A stretch of DNA of 64,000 nt, taken from the NCBI GenBank assembly GCA_026390635.1, contig JAPLFO010000158.1, positions 1-64,000 on the forward strand, given 5' to 3'. The position numbers and the translations under genes are program-made. The notes under the pieces were generated by a model. It was not told the DNA's origin. It saw nothing but the letters and a program-made list of their open reading frames with translations, and did not search any database. Source of the DNA: Ignavibacteriales bacterium (lineage in GTDB: Bacteria; Bacteroidota; Ignavibacteria; UBA10030; UBA8401). Below, one piece after another: positions 27,349-35,922 of this stretch (positions are counted from its first letter, which is position 1; each line of letters begins with the position of its first letter).

Positions 27349-27842
27349 CAATAGTTTCTCTCTTTCATCAGCGCATACAGATCGGCCATCTCAATCGCGG
27401 CCAGAGCGGCATCTGTTCCCTTGTTGCCGACTTTTCCGCCGGCGCGCTCCATCGCTTGCTCGAAAGTGTCGGTAGTCAGAACACCGAAAAGCACAGGCAC
27501 TCCGAAATGGCAGGCGGCATCCATCACACCGCGGGAACACTGAGTACAGATGTATTCAAAATGCGGCGTTTCACCCCGAATGACTGCACCAAGTGTCACG
27601 ACGGCGTCGTACGAAACCGTCCCTGAGAGCAGCTGCGAAACCACCTGCGGAATTTCAAATGCCCCGGGACAGGAAAAAATATCCACATCTTTCGCCAGAT
27701 CCGCGCCGCGACTTTCGAAACATTGCAGCGCTCCATCGAGCAGCTTTTTGGTAACCATTTCATTGAAGCGGCTCACGACGATGGCAAACCGTCTGCCATT
27801 CGTTTGAGTCCCGCCCTGCATCGGGTGTGATGAGACAGGCAT
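27348..27842 (-). CDS. ribH: 6,7-dimethyl-8-ribityllumazine synthase
   Basis: A 164-residue enzyme for the penultimate step of riboflavin synthesis, joining 5-amino-6-ribitylaminouracil with dihydroxybutanone phosphate. Family segments include FAIVVSRFNEMVTKKLLDGA, VPGAFEIP-like CPGAFEIPQV, LGAVIRGETPHFEYIC, and GVLTTDTFEQAMERAGGKVGNKG near the C-terminus. It assembles as icosahedral or pentameric shells in the cytoplasm. No other rib gene is in the window. The stop overlaps the start of the PorZ-like gene by one base. Confidence 0.96.
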   Translation of the reverse strand: MPVSSHPMQGGTQTNGRRFAIVVSRFNEMVTKKLLDGALQCFESRGADLAKDVDIFSCPGAFEIPQVVSQLLSGTVSYDAVVTLGAVIRGETPHFEYICTQCSRGVMDAACHFGVPVLFGVLTTDTFEQAMERAGGKVGNKGTDAALAAIEMADLYALMKERNY

Positions 27843-27851
27843 TGCTGTTCC

Positions 27852-28645
27852 CTACTGACTTGATCGCGAAGTAAAAAGACGCCGCTTCATGGCATGCACT
27901 CGTTCGTCGTCAACATAGAATGCTCCAAATGCAGCATCGTCATTTCTCTTACCGCCGTGAAAATCCGAACCGCCGCTTTCCAGAAGATAGTACTCATTGA
28001 CGACCGCCTTATAATGCACAGTCAACTCAGGCGAGTGAGACGGATGCACCACTTCGATGCCGTCCAGTCCGGCACGAATCAATTCAGTCACGACACTCTC
28101 CGAAGTCGACCGCCCGGGATGTGCCAGGAACGAAAGACCGCCGGACGTTGAGATGAGCTTGATCGCATCGAGCGGCGCCAACTGGAATTTGCGTTCATAC
28201 GCCGGACGACCGACACCGATGTAGCGGTCAAAAGCTTCATGATAGTCACCGATCAATCCCTCATCGACAAGCGCAGAGGCGATATGCGGCCTGCCGATGG
28301 AACCCTTCCCCGCACGCTCTAGAACCGACTCGATGGTGAGGGGAACTTTGATGCTGTTAAGTTTTTCGACAATCCGTTCAGCCCGTTTCCGCCGTTCCAT
28401 GCGGAAAAACTGGAGATACTCCAACAGGTGTGTGTTGGTGCGGTCGATGTAATAGCCGAGAATATGCACTTCCCGGTCGCCGACCATTGTGCTCAACTCA
28501 ACACCGGGAACAACTTCGATTCCCCGTGATCGACGATGCTGACAATGGAGAGCCCAGCTGCTTTTGCTTTCGCAAGCACTTCGGCCGCCGGATGAAAACC
28601 ATCGGAGTGAGTCGTATGTAGGTGTAAGTCGGCTCTAATGCCCAT
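27852..28645 (-). pseudogene. PHP-domain phosphoesterase gene with frameshift and missing segment
   Basis: The start at 28645 opens a frame with the PHP N-terminus: DLHLHTTHSDG (HxH and Asp ligands) and SIVDH at residues 36-40. That frame then ends after ten more codons at 28493. The other frame begins GIEVVPGVELS, continues STMVGDREVHILGYYID, and keeps LAHPG and GGSDFHG to the end at 27852. In intact relatives DHDT is joined to this second block by about 16 residues. Those residues are absent, and the junction near 28525 is out of frame by one base. The family (RnaAM/YciV-like) hydrolyses 3',5'-nucleotides or short RNAs. As sequenced it is inactive; an assembly error is possible. Confidence 0.87.
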
Positions 28646-28733
28646 ACTCTTTCTTGCTTTGCTTCATCGCCACTGTCACGCCGCCCAGGCAAAGGGAAGA
28701 GCCGCATCACAACGGTAGGAGGGATCAGCCCCG

Positions 28734-29417
28734 TTACAAATGGAGGTTCTTGAAACCTTCGTAGTCGTTGATAATTAACTTGTTTCCCTGAAGCTGCAAA
28801 TATCCTTTCTTGATAAAACGATGAATCATTCGGGAGATTGTCTCCCGCGATGTTCCCGCCATGTTGGCCAGATCCTGCTGAAGCGGAAGCTCATCAATCT
28901 CCACCCGGCCCTTACGAAACATGCCGATGTCGTCTGCGAGCTGCAGGATAACATTAGCCACCCTGCCGGCTGCATCCTTCAATGATAAACTTTTTATTTG
29001 CGAATCTGCTTTGCGGAGCCGGCCGGTGAGTTCCCGCAACAATGCAATCGCGACGCGGGGATAATCATTCAATGTGGAGACGAAATCTTTGCGGTGTATC
29101 ATGAACAATTCCGCCTTCGTCGTTGCAACGACACTCGCCGAACGCGTGAGTCCGTCGAGAATTGCCATCTCTCCGAAAAAGTCAGAATCTCCGAGAATCG
29201 ACAGGATCACCTCCCGCCCATCGTCATCCATACGGACGATTTTTACCTTGCCATAAACGATGACAAAGAGCGCGGCGCCGGTTTCCTCCTCCAGAAGGAT
29301 GATGCTTCCCTTCCGGTATTTTTTCCGAACGCCGAGGCTCACGATTTTTTCCAGGTCCTGGTCGCTGAGCTCGCTAAAAATCGGGACGTTTCGCAGGAAA
29401 TTCATATCTTCCATCAT
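28734..29417 (-). CDS. Crp/Fnr-family transcriptional regulator
   Basis: A 227-residue regulator with a cyclic-nucleotide-binding beta-roll (about 10-125, with GDSDFFGEMAILDGLTRSASVVATTKAELF), a dimer helix, and a Crp-type helix-turn-helix at about 165-205 (QQDLANMAGTSRETISRMIHRF). No Fnr-type cysteine cluster is visible at the N-terminus, so it is not an iron-sulfur oxygen sensor. The effector-loop sequence resembles Crp and may bind a cyclic nucleotide (inference). It has its own promoter and a leader of about 30 nt, with GAGGGG upstream of the start codon. The target genes cannot be told. Confidence 0.92.
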   Translation of the reverse strand: MMEDMNFLRNVPIFSELSDQDLEKIVSLGVRKKYRKGSIILLEEETGAALFVIVYGKVKIVRMDDDGREVILSILGDSDFFGEMAILDGLTRSASVVATTKAELFMIHRKDFVSTLNDYPRVAIALLRELTGRLRKADSQIKSLSLKDAAGRVANVILQLADDIGMFRKGRVEIDELPLQQDLANMAGTSRETISRMIHRFIKKGYLQLQGNKLIINDYEGFKNLHL

Positions 29418-29452
29418 GCTGATACCCCTCGGGAAAGCACTTTTATATTGAA

Positions 29453-29481
29453 AATATACTCGCTCCTGTGATGAAAGTCAA
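29453..29481 (-). promoter_or_regulatory. Sigma-70-like promoter of the Crp/Fnr gene
   Basis: On the minus strand TTGACT (29476-29481), 17 nt, then TATATT (29453-29458). The start is predicted near 29446, about 30 nt before the ATG at 29417. Confidence 0.72.
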
Positions 29482-29782
29482 GGAGCCAAAAACAACGAAA
29501 AACCAGCAATGCTGCTTCAAGAAATGGAACACGCATTGCGCACCCATCGGCCGTACATTCTCCCGCATTTGATGATTGAATCTCCATTCAGCTTGCGCCA
29601 GAAATCTTTTCTGAATTCTTGCATTTCTAAGTTCAGTTTCATATTATGCGCACCATCAGTGACACACAAGCTTACATACAACTTCTCACCCGGCGCTCTT
29701 CATCCAATCGCTGCATCGCGATCTCGACTCCGAACTCATCTACTCTAAATAACTTTTATCACCATCATCAACGGAGGTATCC
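29482..29782. other. Intergenic region between divergent Crp/Fnr and FadL genes
   Basis: No gene is evident here. A weak promoter for FadL may lie on the plus strand near 29725-29755 (TCGACT, 16 nt, TAAATA). GGAGG at 29773-29777 serves the FadL start. A short open frame at 29509-29748 has no ribosome site or recognisable protein features. Confidence 0.5.
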
Positions 29783-31015
29783 TTGAAACAACACCTGAAG
29801 TATGGAATTTGCTGGTTTGCCGTGTCTCTCCTGGCAACCGCAATCGCACTCGGTGGAGGGTTCCAGCTCAACGAACATGGTGCACGCGCCATGGCACAGG
29901 GCGGTGCATTTGCAGCGCGCGCAAATGACGCGTCCGCGATCTTTTTCAATCCGGCTGGACTTGCCGGGGTGGGAAACAGTGTCTACTTCGGTGCAACATT
30001 CATTATGCCGAAAGCCACCTTCTTCGGCCCGATCAGGAATGCAAACGATCCGAACATCCAGAACGAAACTAAAATGGTCGACCAGACATTTACCCCCATC
30101 AATGTCTACGGCACCTATGCGGTGACTTCTGATTTGCACGTCGGACTCGGCGTGATGAATCCTTACGGACTGGGCACGGAATGGGATCCTCAATGGGTTG
30201 GCAAGTATATCACCACAAAGATCGATCTTCAGACTTTCTATTTTACACCGACCGTTGCCTACAAGATCACTGATCAGCTCGCTGTCGGTGTTGGCGCGAA
30301 CATTGTCACAGGAGGAGTGAAACTTTCCAGAGCAAAAAATGTCATCAACACGGACACAAAAGTTACGCTCGATATGACCGCGAAGACTGCATACGGCTTC
30401 AATGTCGGCGTACAATACAAGGCGACGCAGGATGTCACTCTTGGTGTATCCTACCGTTCGACTGTTAAAATGGATGCATCAGGCCCCGCCACATTCGACC
30501 CCAACTTCACAATCGTCAATGTTGTGAATGATAATGTTTCTGCTTCGTTGGAACTGCCTGCCACGGGGTTTGTTGGAGTTGCGTACAAAGTCATGCCCAA
30601 TCTGGAAGTAGAAGCCGACTATCAATATATCGGATGGTCTTCGTACAAGGAATTGAATATCAATTTCCAGAATGATCCTACAAAAAATGTCATTTCTCCA
30701 AAAAATTATAAAGACACCTACATGATCCGGGTGGGTGGCGAATATACCTTGGAGGCATTAAAACTGCGCGCCGGCTATCTCTATGATCATTCCCCCGTGG
30801 ACGCCGCGTATGTTGAACCGTTGCTGCCGGATGCGAACCGAAATGGATTCAATATTGGAGCGGGCTACCAGATTACCAGCGCGCTTTCGGTCGATGTTTC
30901 CTACTTATTCCTGAAGTTCGATCAACGAAAAGCAGAAAACACAGCCATCCAGTTTGACGGAACATACAACATGACCGCAAATCTGTTCGGCATCGATTTT
31001 GGATATTCGTTCTAA
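29783..31015 (+). CDS. FadL/OmpP1/TodX-family outer-membrane transport protein
   Basis: A 410-residue outer-membrane barrel for uptake of long-chain fatty acids or other hydrophobic compounds. A signal peptide (about 1-24) is followed by the family N-terminus GGFQLNEHGARAMAQGGAF and the NPAGLAG hatch segment. The fourteen-strand barrel ends GIDFGYSF with the C-terminal Phe. The start is TTG at 29783 with GGAGG 5 nt upstream. It is followed after 59 nt by an SGNH hydrolase lipoprotein, a common pairing in Bacteroidota that suggests esters are hydrolysed and taken up (inference). Confidence 0.95.
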   Translation: MKQHLKYGICWFAVSLLATAIALGGGFQLNEHGARAMAQGGAFAARANDASAIFFNPAGLAGVGNSVYFGATFIMPKATFFGPIRNANDPNIQNETKMVDQTFTPINVYGTYAVTSDLHVGLGVMNPYGLGTEWDPQWVGKYITTKIDLQTFYFTPTVAYKITDQLAVGVGANIVTGGVKLSRAKNVINTDTKVTLDMTAKTAYGFNVGVQYKATQDVTLGVSYRSTVKMDASGPATFDPNFTIVNVVNDNVSASLELPATGFVGVAYKVMPNLEVEADYQYIGWSSYKELNINFQNDPTKNVISPKNYKDTYMIRVGGEYTLEALKLRAGYLYDHSPVDAAYVEPLLPDANRNGFNIGAGYQITSALSVDVSYLFLKFDQRKAENTAIQFDGTYNMTANLFGIDFGYSF

Positions 31016-31074
31016 GCGCTCCGGCGCTCAATGAACAAGGGAACCAGGACATTTACCAACTATTGGAGCAAAGA

Positions 31075-32568
31075 ATGAAAAGATATTATGCAATTACAGG
31101 TTCGCTTCTTGCAATCCTCATGCTGCTTCTAAGCGGCTGCACGGATAGCGCACCGGACGGTCCGAAGGCCTCACTCGGCTCGGTAACGGTAAACAAGTAT
31201 GTCGCCATCGGCAACAGCTTGTCTGCGGGATATCAGTCGAACGGCCTCTATGAGTCGGCACAGAAATATTCGTTTCCGAATTTGATCGCAGGCCAATTGA
31301 CGGCAGCCGGCGCCGGCATCGGAAAATTCGAACAACCGATCTACAGTGACCCCGGCACCCCGGATCCCCTGACCGGAAAAGCCGCCCGTTACGAAATCAT
31401 CTCTCTTACCGGACCAGTCATAGGTCCCAAGGGTTTGACGGCGGGTGCTCCGACCAACTCGGCACTTGCTCGCCCGTACGACAACATGGGAATTCCCGGC
31501 GCCGTTATTTATGACTTCCTTGACACCACAAACGTTGCCACGAAGGCGCTCCCACCGCCGCAGCGCAGCAATCCGCTTTTCCAACTCGTGCTTCGCAGTC
31601 AGGCAGCTTTCGGCAGGAGCGTCTATACTCAGGCAAAAGCTCAACACCCCGATCTGGTTACGTTCTGGCTCGGCAACAATGACGTTCTCGGATTTGCAAC
31701 CTCCGGCGGAACCAGTCCGGCAGCACCGACGGACGCGGCAACCTTCGCCTTTTTGTATGGACAGGCGCTCGACTCGCTCCGTGCCGGACTGCCCAATGCA
31801 AAAATTGTCGTTGCCAACATTCCCGATGTGAAAGCAATTCCGTTTTTCAATACTGTCGGTCCGAAAATGGCTGCGGCTATTCCAGCAGCTTACTATCTCC
31901 GGTATCAGAAACATGGAGTTACCGGAGCCTCCTACGACTCTACGAAGTTGACTGAAGCTGGTGCACCCCTTGTGTGCTTGACTGCGAGCCCGTACGCATC
32001 GCTGCTTGGCCAACCGACTGGTGCGTGGTACCGTTATGTCGCCCAGATCAAAAGTGTTCCTCTTTCTGCGCTGATGGGCTCCTTGGCAGCGGTTGGTATT
32101 GATACCACGAAACCGTTCGGTTTCGATCCGCGTAATCCATTCCCGGACGCATTGGTCTTGGATGCTGGTGAACAGCAGACTGCAGCTGCAGCAACTTCCG
32201 CATTCAATGGAACGATTGCCGCCAAAGTTGCGGCAAAAGGCTGCGCATTGGCGGATATGAATGGGTTCTTTACTATGATCAAGACTCAGGGCGGCATTGT
32301 TGCGAATGGCGAGACATTCACCGCTGACTACATAAGCGGCGGACTCTTCTCGCTTGACGGCGTTCACCCTTCATCAAAAGGCGCCGGCATCGTTGCAAAT
32401 AAATTCATCGAAACCATGAACGCCAGCTTTGGTATGTCCATACCATTCGTGAACATCACGTCACTGCCGGGCATTCCCGCCCCTCTGGCAAAAGTCATGG
32501 CAGAGAAAAGCATTCCGATGATACCATCATCGGCATTTCGGTCTCTCGAAATGCTCTGGGGCAACTAG
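31075..32568 (+). CDS. SGNH/GDSL-family hydrolase lipoprotein
   Basis: A 497-residue lipoprotein: the leader ends LMLLLSGC with lipidated Cys22. The SGNH blocks are all visible: block I GNSLSAG with nucleophile Ser48 (Asn replaces the usual Asp of GDSL), a GIPGA block, block III LGNNDVLG, and block V DGVHPSSKG with the catalytic Asp/His pair. It is an esterase or lipase at the outer membrane. The ATG at 31075 has GGAG 7 nt upstream; a TTG at 31063 is less likely. It is probably co-transcribed with FadL and followed by a strong terminator. The substrate is unknown. Confidence 0.92.
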   Translation: MKRYYAITGSLLAILMLLLSGCTDSAPDGPKASLGSVTVNKYVAIGNSLSAGYQSNGLYESAQKYSFPNLIAGQLTAAGAGIGKFEQPIYSDPGTPDPLTGKAARYEIISLTGPVIGPKGLTAGAPTNSALARPYDNMGIPGAVIYDFLDTTNVATKALPPPQRSNPLFQLVLRSQAAFGRSVYTQAKAQHPDLVTFWLGNNDVLGFATSGGTSPAAPTDAATFAFLYGQALDSLRAGLPNAKIVVANIPDVKAIPFFNTVGPKMAAAIPAAYYLRYQKHGVTGASYDSTKLTEAGAPLVCLTASPYASLLGQPTGAWYRYVAQIKSVPLSALMGSLAAVGIDTTKPFGFDPRNPFPDALVLDAGEQQTAAAATSAFNGTIAAKVAAKGCALADMNGFFTMIKTQGGIVANGETFTADYISGGLFSLDGVHPSSKGAGIVANKFIETMNASFGMSIPFVNITSLPGIPAPLAKVMAEKSIPMIPSSAFRSLEMLWGN

Positions 32569-32594
32569 AACCCTTCGTCTGTGAGTCGCAATCC

Positions 32595-32628
32595 AAGGTC
32601 GGTTTCCTCTCGGGAACCGGCCTTTTTT
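32595..32628 (+). terminator. Rho-independent terminator after the FadL-SGNH unit
   Basis: A 13-bp stem with two G-T wobbles, AAGGTCGGTTTCC (32595-32607) and GGAACCGGCC context (32612-32624), has a 4-nt loop and is followed by TTTTTT. Confidence 0.88.
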
Positions 32629-32695
32629 ATTCACGGAGAATCTCCAAACCGGCAAAAAAGCCTCTATTTCGCTTAAATTGAGCTGTTTTTGCTCC

Positions 32696-32724
32696 TTGAC
32701 TTCTGCTCCCTTTTTTAGTTTATT
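32696..32724 (+). promoter_or_regulatory. Sigma-70-like promoter of the TPR gene, apparently leaderless
   Basis: TTGACT (32696-32701), 17 nt, then TTTATT (32719-32724). Only 5 nt separate the -10 element from the ATG at 32730, so transcription should start at or within the start codon and the mRNA would be leaderless. No ribosome site fits in the gap. Confidence 0.6.
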
Positions 32725-32729
32725 GGGAC

Positions 32730-34154
32730 ATGGCACAATTCGATTCAGATAATTTCGACGACGATTTCGCAAACCAGCCCCCCCGTCGGAAAGATCGCGC
32801 TGAGGATATCGAGCGCTACAAGGACCTTCTGAAGAAGGGCGGCAATGGTATCCGCACGATCGAGGCATTGGAAGAGATCGTCGATTTCTACATTGAACAG
32901 GAAAAATTCGAAGAAGCTCTCAATTTTGCTGATCAGCTCGTTGAATTCGCTCCGTATAGCTCCGAATCGTGGCTCCGAAAAGGAATGATTCTGAATAACG
33001 TCTTTCGCTATGAGGATGCATTGGAGTGCTATGACAGGGCCATCAACTTGAATCCCAACGACAGCGAATTGTACATCAATAGGGGAATTACTCTCGACAA
33101 CGCAGGCCGCATAGAAGAAGCGATCAGTGATTTCGATCATGCCCTCACACTGGAGCCCGGCAGCGAGGATGCTCTTCTCAACAAGGCAATCACTTTTGAA
33201 AAGGCAGACCGGCTCCGGGAAGCCGCCGACATTCTGGAATTTATAGTCCACGAGAATTCTGATAACAGAGACGCTTGGTTTGAACTGGGCTTCTGCTATG
33301 ACTTCATGAACCGGCTGGACGACGCTCTACGGTGTTACGATGAACACATCAACCGCGACCCCTATAACTACAATGCCTGGTACAATCGAGGCATTGTTCT
33401 GAGCCGCATGGGACAATTTGAGCGTTCAATCGACAGCTATGACATGAGTTTGGCTATCCAGGATGACTTTGTTGCCGCTTGGTACAATAAGGGCAATTCT
33501 TTCGCGAATATGGCAAAACTGGACGAAGCCATCGATTGCTACAAGACCGCCCTTCGCCTCGATCCCAAGGATGTCGCCGCCTGGCACAATCTCGGCAACG
33601 CATACGAGGAGCTTCAAAACTTTTCGGAAGCAGTCAAGTGCTTCACCCAGGCCATTAAACTGGACAGCAATCATTACGATTCTTTCTTCGGTCGCGGAAG
33701 CTGCTACGACTCGATGGAGGAATTCAAGAAGGCATTGCAGGACTACAACCGCGCCCTCGATCTTTGCCGCGATTATCCCGAACTCTGGTATGCAAAAGCC
33801 GATGCAGAATATAATCTTGGGAAGTTCAAAGATTCGATTCGAAGTTATAAGATGGTGGTACAGCTGGATGCAGAAAACCAGGAGGCATGGTTTGACTACG
33901 GCGAAACACTTTTCGAACTCGGATATATCAAAGAGGCGCTCAAGGCATTGAATCGCTCCATTGACCTCAATCCGAAAATTGCCGCTGCATTTTACAGCCG
34001 AGCGAAAGTGCTTTTCGTCCTCCGCAAAATGCTTGATGCCGTCGATTCTTTGAAGTCGGCATTCGGCTTAGATCCTTCATTGCGCCAGCAATTCGACAAA
34101 GAGTTCCTTGGCGTTAAATCCATAAAAGAATTTGCGTCTCTCTTACAGCGATAA
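32730..34154 (+). CDS. Cytoplasmic TPR-repeat protein
   Basis: A 474-residue protein with no signal peptide and an acidic N-terminus (DSDNFDDDF). From about residue 35 to 440 it consists of about twelve tandem TPR units with the usual W/G/Y/A/P pattern, for example AWYNRGIVLSRMGQFERSIDSYDMSL and AWHNLGNAYEELQNFSEAVKCFTQAI. It should be a superhelical protein-binding scaffold; the partner is unknown. It heads a run with aroE (one-base TAATG overlap) and larE, so translation is coupled. A promoter 5 nt before the ATG suggests leaderless translation. Confidence 0.9.
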   Translation: MAQFDSDNFDDDFANQPPRRKDRAEDIERYKDLLKKGGNGIRTIEALEEIVDFYIEQEKFEEALNFADQLVEFAPYSSESWLRKGMILNNVFRYEDALECYDRAINLNPNDSELYINRGITLDNAGRIEEAISDFDHALTLEPGSEDALLNKAITFEKADRLREAADILEFIVHENSDNRDAWFELGFCYDFMNRLDDALRCYDEHINRDPYNYNAWYNRGIVLSRMGQFERSIDSYDMSLAIQDDFVAAWYNKGNSFANMAKLDEAIDCYKTALRLDPKDVAAWHNLGNAYEELQNFSEAVKCFTQAIKLDSNHYDSFFGRGSCYDSMEEFKKALQDYNRALDLCRDYPELWYAKADAEYNLGKFKDSIRSYKMVVQLDAENQEAWFDYGETLFELGYIKEALKALNRSIDLNPKIAAAFYSRAKVLFVLRKMLDAVDSLKSAFGLDPSLRQQFDKEFLGVKSIKEFASLLQR

Positions 34155-35029
34155 TGCCGCGTTCTCCAGAATCAATTGAATATCTCGGGATCATCGGCAG
34201 ATCGCTCACCCACACGCTCTCGCCTGTGATGCACACTGCCGTGTTTCGATACCTTGGCCTTGACTATCGCTACGGCGTTCTTGACGTTGCACCGCCGTTT
34301 GTCGAGTCTCTGATTCTATCGCTTCGCCGGCGCGGATTCCGCGGCGCGAATGTCACCATTCCGTACAAACAGACTGTCATGCCGTTCCTCACCGCAATCG
34401 ATCCGGCTGCAAGGCTGGTCGGAGCGGTGAACACTCTGGTCTATTCCGGTGACTCCATCACCGGATTCAATACGGATGTTGTCGGCATACGAAATTCCCT
34501 GCGCATCTGGGGAGACCGAATTCGCGGAGGAACTGCGGTGGTTGTTGGAGCGGGAGGCGGTGCACGTGCAGCAATAGCGTCGTGTGCGCTCGACTATGGA
34601 ATCTCCTGCATAGCGATCTACAATAGAACCTCTGACCACGCCGAAGCACTCGCGGCATCGATGCGTCGCGAATTGCCGTCCTGCACATTGATGGTCGTCA
34701 CGGAGGCGCGTGAACTGCAGGAAGCCGTGCATGCGGCCGCACTTATTGTCAACACGACACCGGTCGGTATGCACGGACCTGAATCCCCCCTCCCTGCAGA
34801 AATCCACTTCACTGCAGGACAGGTTGTTTTCGACATTTTGTATACTCCGCTCGAGACGACGCTGATGCTGGCCGCTCAACGCGACGGTGCCCGAACTATC
34901 GGCGGCTTGGAAATGTTGCTCCATCAGGGGGCGGAGTCATTCCGCCTTGGGACGGATCTGGAATATCCGCTGGATATTGCGCGAACAGCCGTCCTCCAGA
35001 AACTACAGTCCCGAACGTCAGGCAAATAA
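34154..35029 (+). CDS. aroE: Shikimate dehydrogenase (NADP+)
   Basis: A 291-residue enzyme that reduces 3-dehydroshikimate to shikimate in aromatic amino acid synthesis. It has the substrate segment GRSLTHTLSPVMHTAVF, catalytic Lys in NVTIPYKQTVM, Asp in GFNTDVVG, the dinucleotide loop GAGGGARAA and the C-terminal GLEMLLHQGAESF. Its ATG overlaps the TPR stop by one base and its stop overlaps the larE start. aroB and aroK lie only 2 kb away on the other strand. Confidence 0.96.
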   Translation: MPRSPESIEYLGIIGRSLTHTLSPVMHTAVFRYLGLDYRYGVLDVAPPFVESLILSLRRRGFRGANVTIPYKQTVMPFLTAIDPAARLVGAVNTLVYSGDSITGFNTDVVGIRNSLRIWGDRIRGGTAVVVGAGGGARAAIASCALDYGISCIAIYNRTSDHAEALAASMRRELPSCTLMVVTEARELQEAVHAAALIVNTTPVGMHGPESPLPAEIHFTAGQVVFDILYTPLETTLMLAAQRDGARTIGGLEMLLHQGAESFRLGTDLEYPLDIARTAVLQKLQSRTSGK

Positions 35030-35874
35030 TGATGAAAAACGCCACAGAAGAAAAATACCTCCGCCTCCAACAGATTCTCCGGAATCTCGACTCTGTTGTC
35101 ATCGGGTTTTCCGGCGGCGTGGACAGCACACTTCTTCTGAAGGTCGCCCATGATGTTCTCGGACCGCGCGCACTGGCTGTCATCGGAAGATCCGCAACTT
35201 ATCCTTCATCGGAATTTGCGGCAGCCGTCGAACTTGCAACGACAATGGGCGCCCGCTATAGTGAAGTGACAACGGAAGAAACGGACGACTTGAAGTTTAG
35301 GGAAAATCCACCGGATCGCTGTTACTTCTGTAAAACGGAGTTGTTCGGAAAACTGGAGTCCATCGCGCAGCGCGAAGGGATTCCCTGGATCGCAGACGGC
35401 TCGATTGTCGACGACGCCGGCGACTTTCGTCCGGGCATGAAAGCGAAGAAGGAAAGAAATGTCTGTTCGCCCCTACTGGAGGCGGGCTTGACAAAAGAGG
35501 AAGTGCGGGAGATCTCGAAATTTCTTCAACTGCCCACATGGGATAAGCCCTCTTTTGCCTGCCTTGCATCTCGATTCCCGTACGGCTTTGGGATCACGCA
35601 GGAAAATCTCTCAAAGATCGACCGCGCAGAGGCCTTCCTCCGGAGCCTGCACTTCCGGAATTGTCGCGTACGGCATCACGACGACAAAACCGCACGCATC
35701 GAAGTTGATACCATAGAGATCTCAAGAATGCTCGATCCCGATATTCGCGGCCGCATCACAGAATATTTGACGTCGCTCGGATTTATCTACGTCACGCTCG
35801 ATCTGGAGGGGTACAGAACCGGCAGCATGAATGAGGTTTTAACTGCAGAGGAAATTGCCGCAGCCAAGTCGTAG
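35029..35874 (+). CDS. larE: LarE-type ATP-dependent sulfur transferase
   Basis: A 281-residue PP-loop protein of the LarE family, which inserts sulfur into the nickel-pincer nucleotide cofactor of lactate racemase and related enzymes. The pyrophosphatase loop SGGVDSTLLLKVA is at about 24-36, and CYFCKTELF and CLASRFPYG are family segments. The cysteine of SFACLASR probably corresponds to the sacrificial cysteine of the Lactobacillus enzyme (inference). No larB, larC or larA is in the window, so the cofactor genes must lie elsewhere or the protein has another sulfur-transfer role. It overlaps aroE by one base. Confidence 0.88.
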   Translation: MMKNATEEKYLRLQQILRNLDSVVIGFSGGVDSTLLLKVAHDVLGPRALAVIGRSATYPSSEFAAAVELATTMGARYSEVTTEETDDLKFRENPPDRCYFCKTELFGKLESIAQREGIPWIADGSIVDDAGDFRPGMKAKKERNVCSPLLEAGLTKEEVREISKFLQLPTWDKPSFACLASRFPYGFGITQENLSKIDRAEAFLRSLHFRNCRVRHHDDKTARIEVDTIEISRMLDPDIRGRITEYLTSLGFIYVTLDLEGYRTGSMNEVLTAEEIAAAKS

Positions 35875-35910
35875 CCTCTTGCTCCGCTGTGCCTTTATTG
35901 AATATTTTTG

Positions 35911-35916
35911 TATATT
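35911..35916 (+). promoter_or_regulatory. Possible -10 element giving a leaderless response-regulator mRNA
   Basis: TATATT ends 6 nt before the ATG at 35923. No good TTGACA-like element lies 16-18 nt upstream, so this is weaker than the other promoters. It repeats the arrangement seen at the TPR gene. Confidence 0.35.
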
Positions 35917-35922
35917 AGAGAT

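Noticed and set aside
29509-29748. A 79-codon frame upstream of FadL
   Set aside because: It has no ribosome site, no recognisable motif and lies in a promoter-bearing gap.
31171-32367. A 398-codon open frame on the minus strand opposite the SGNH hydrolase
   Set aside because: It lies wholly antisense to a gene with clear lipobox and SGNH motifs, and its translation is Arg/Cys/Ser-rich with no family pattern.
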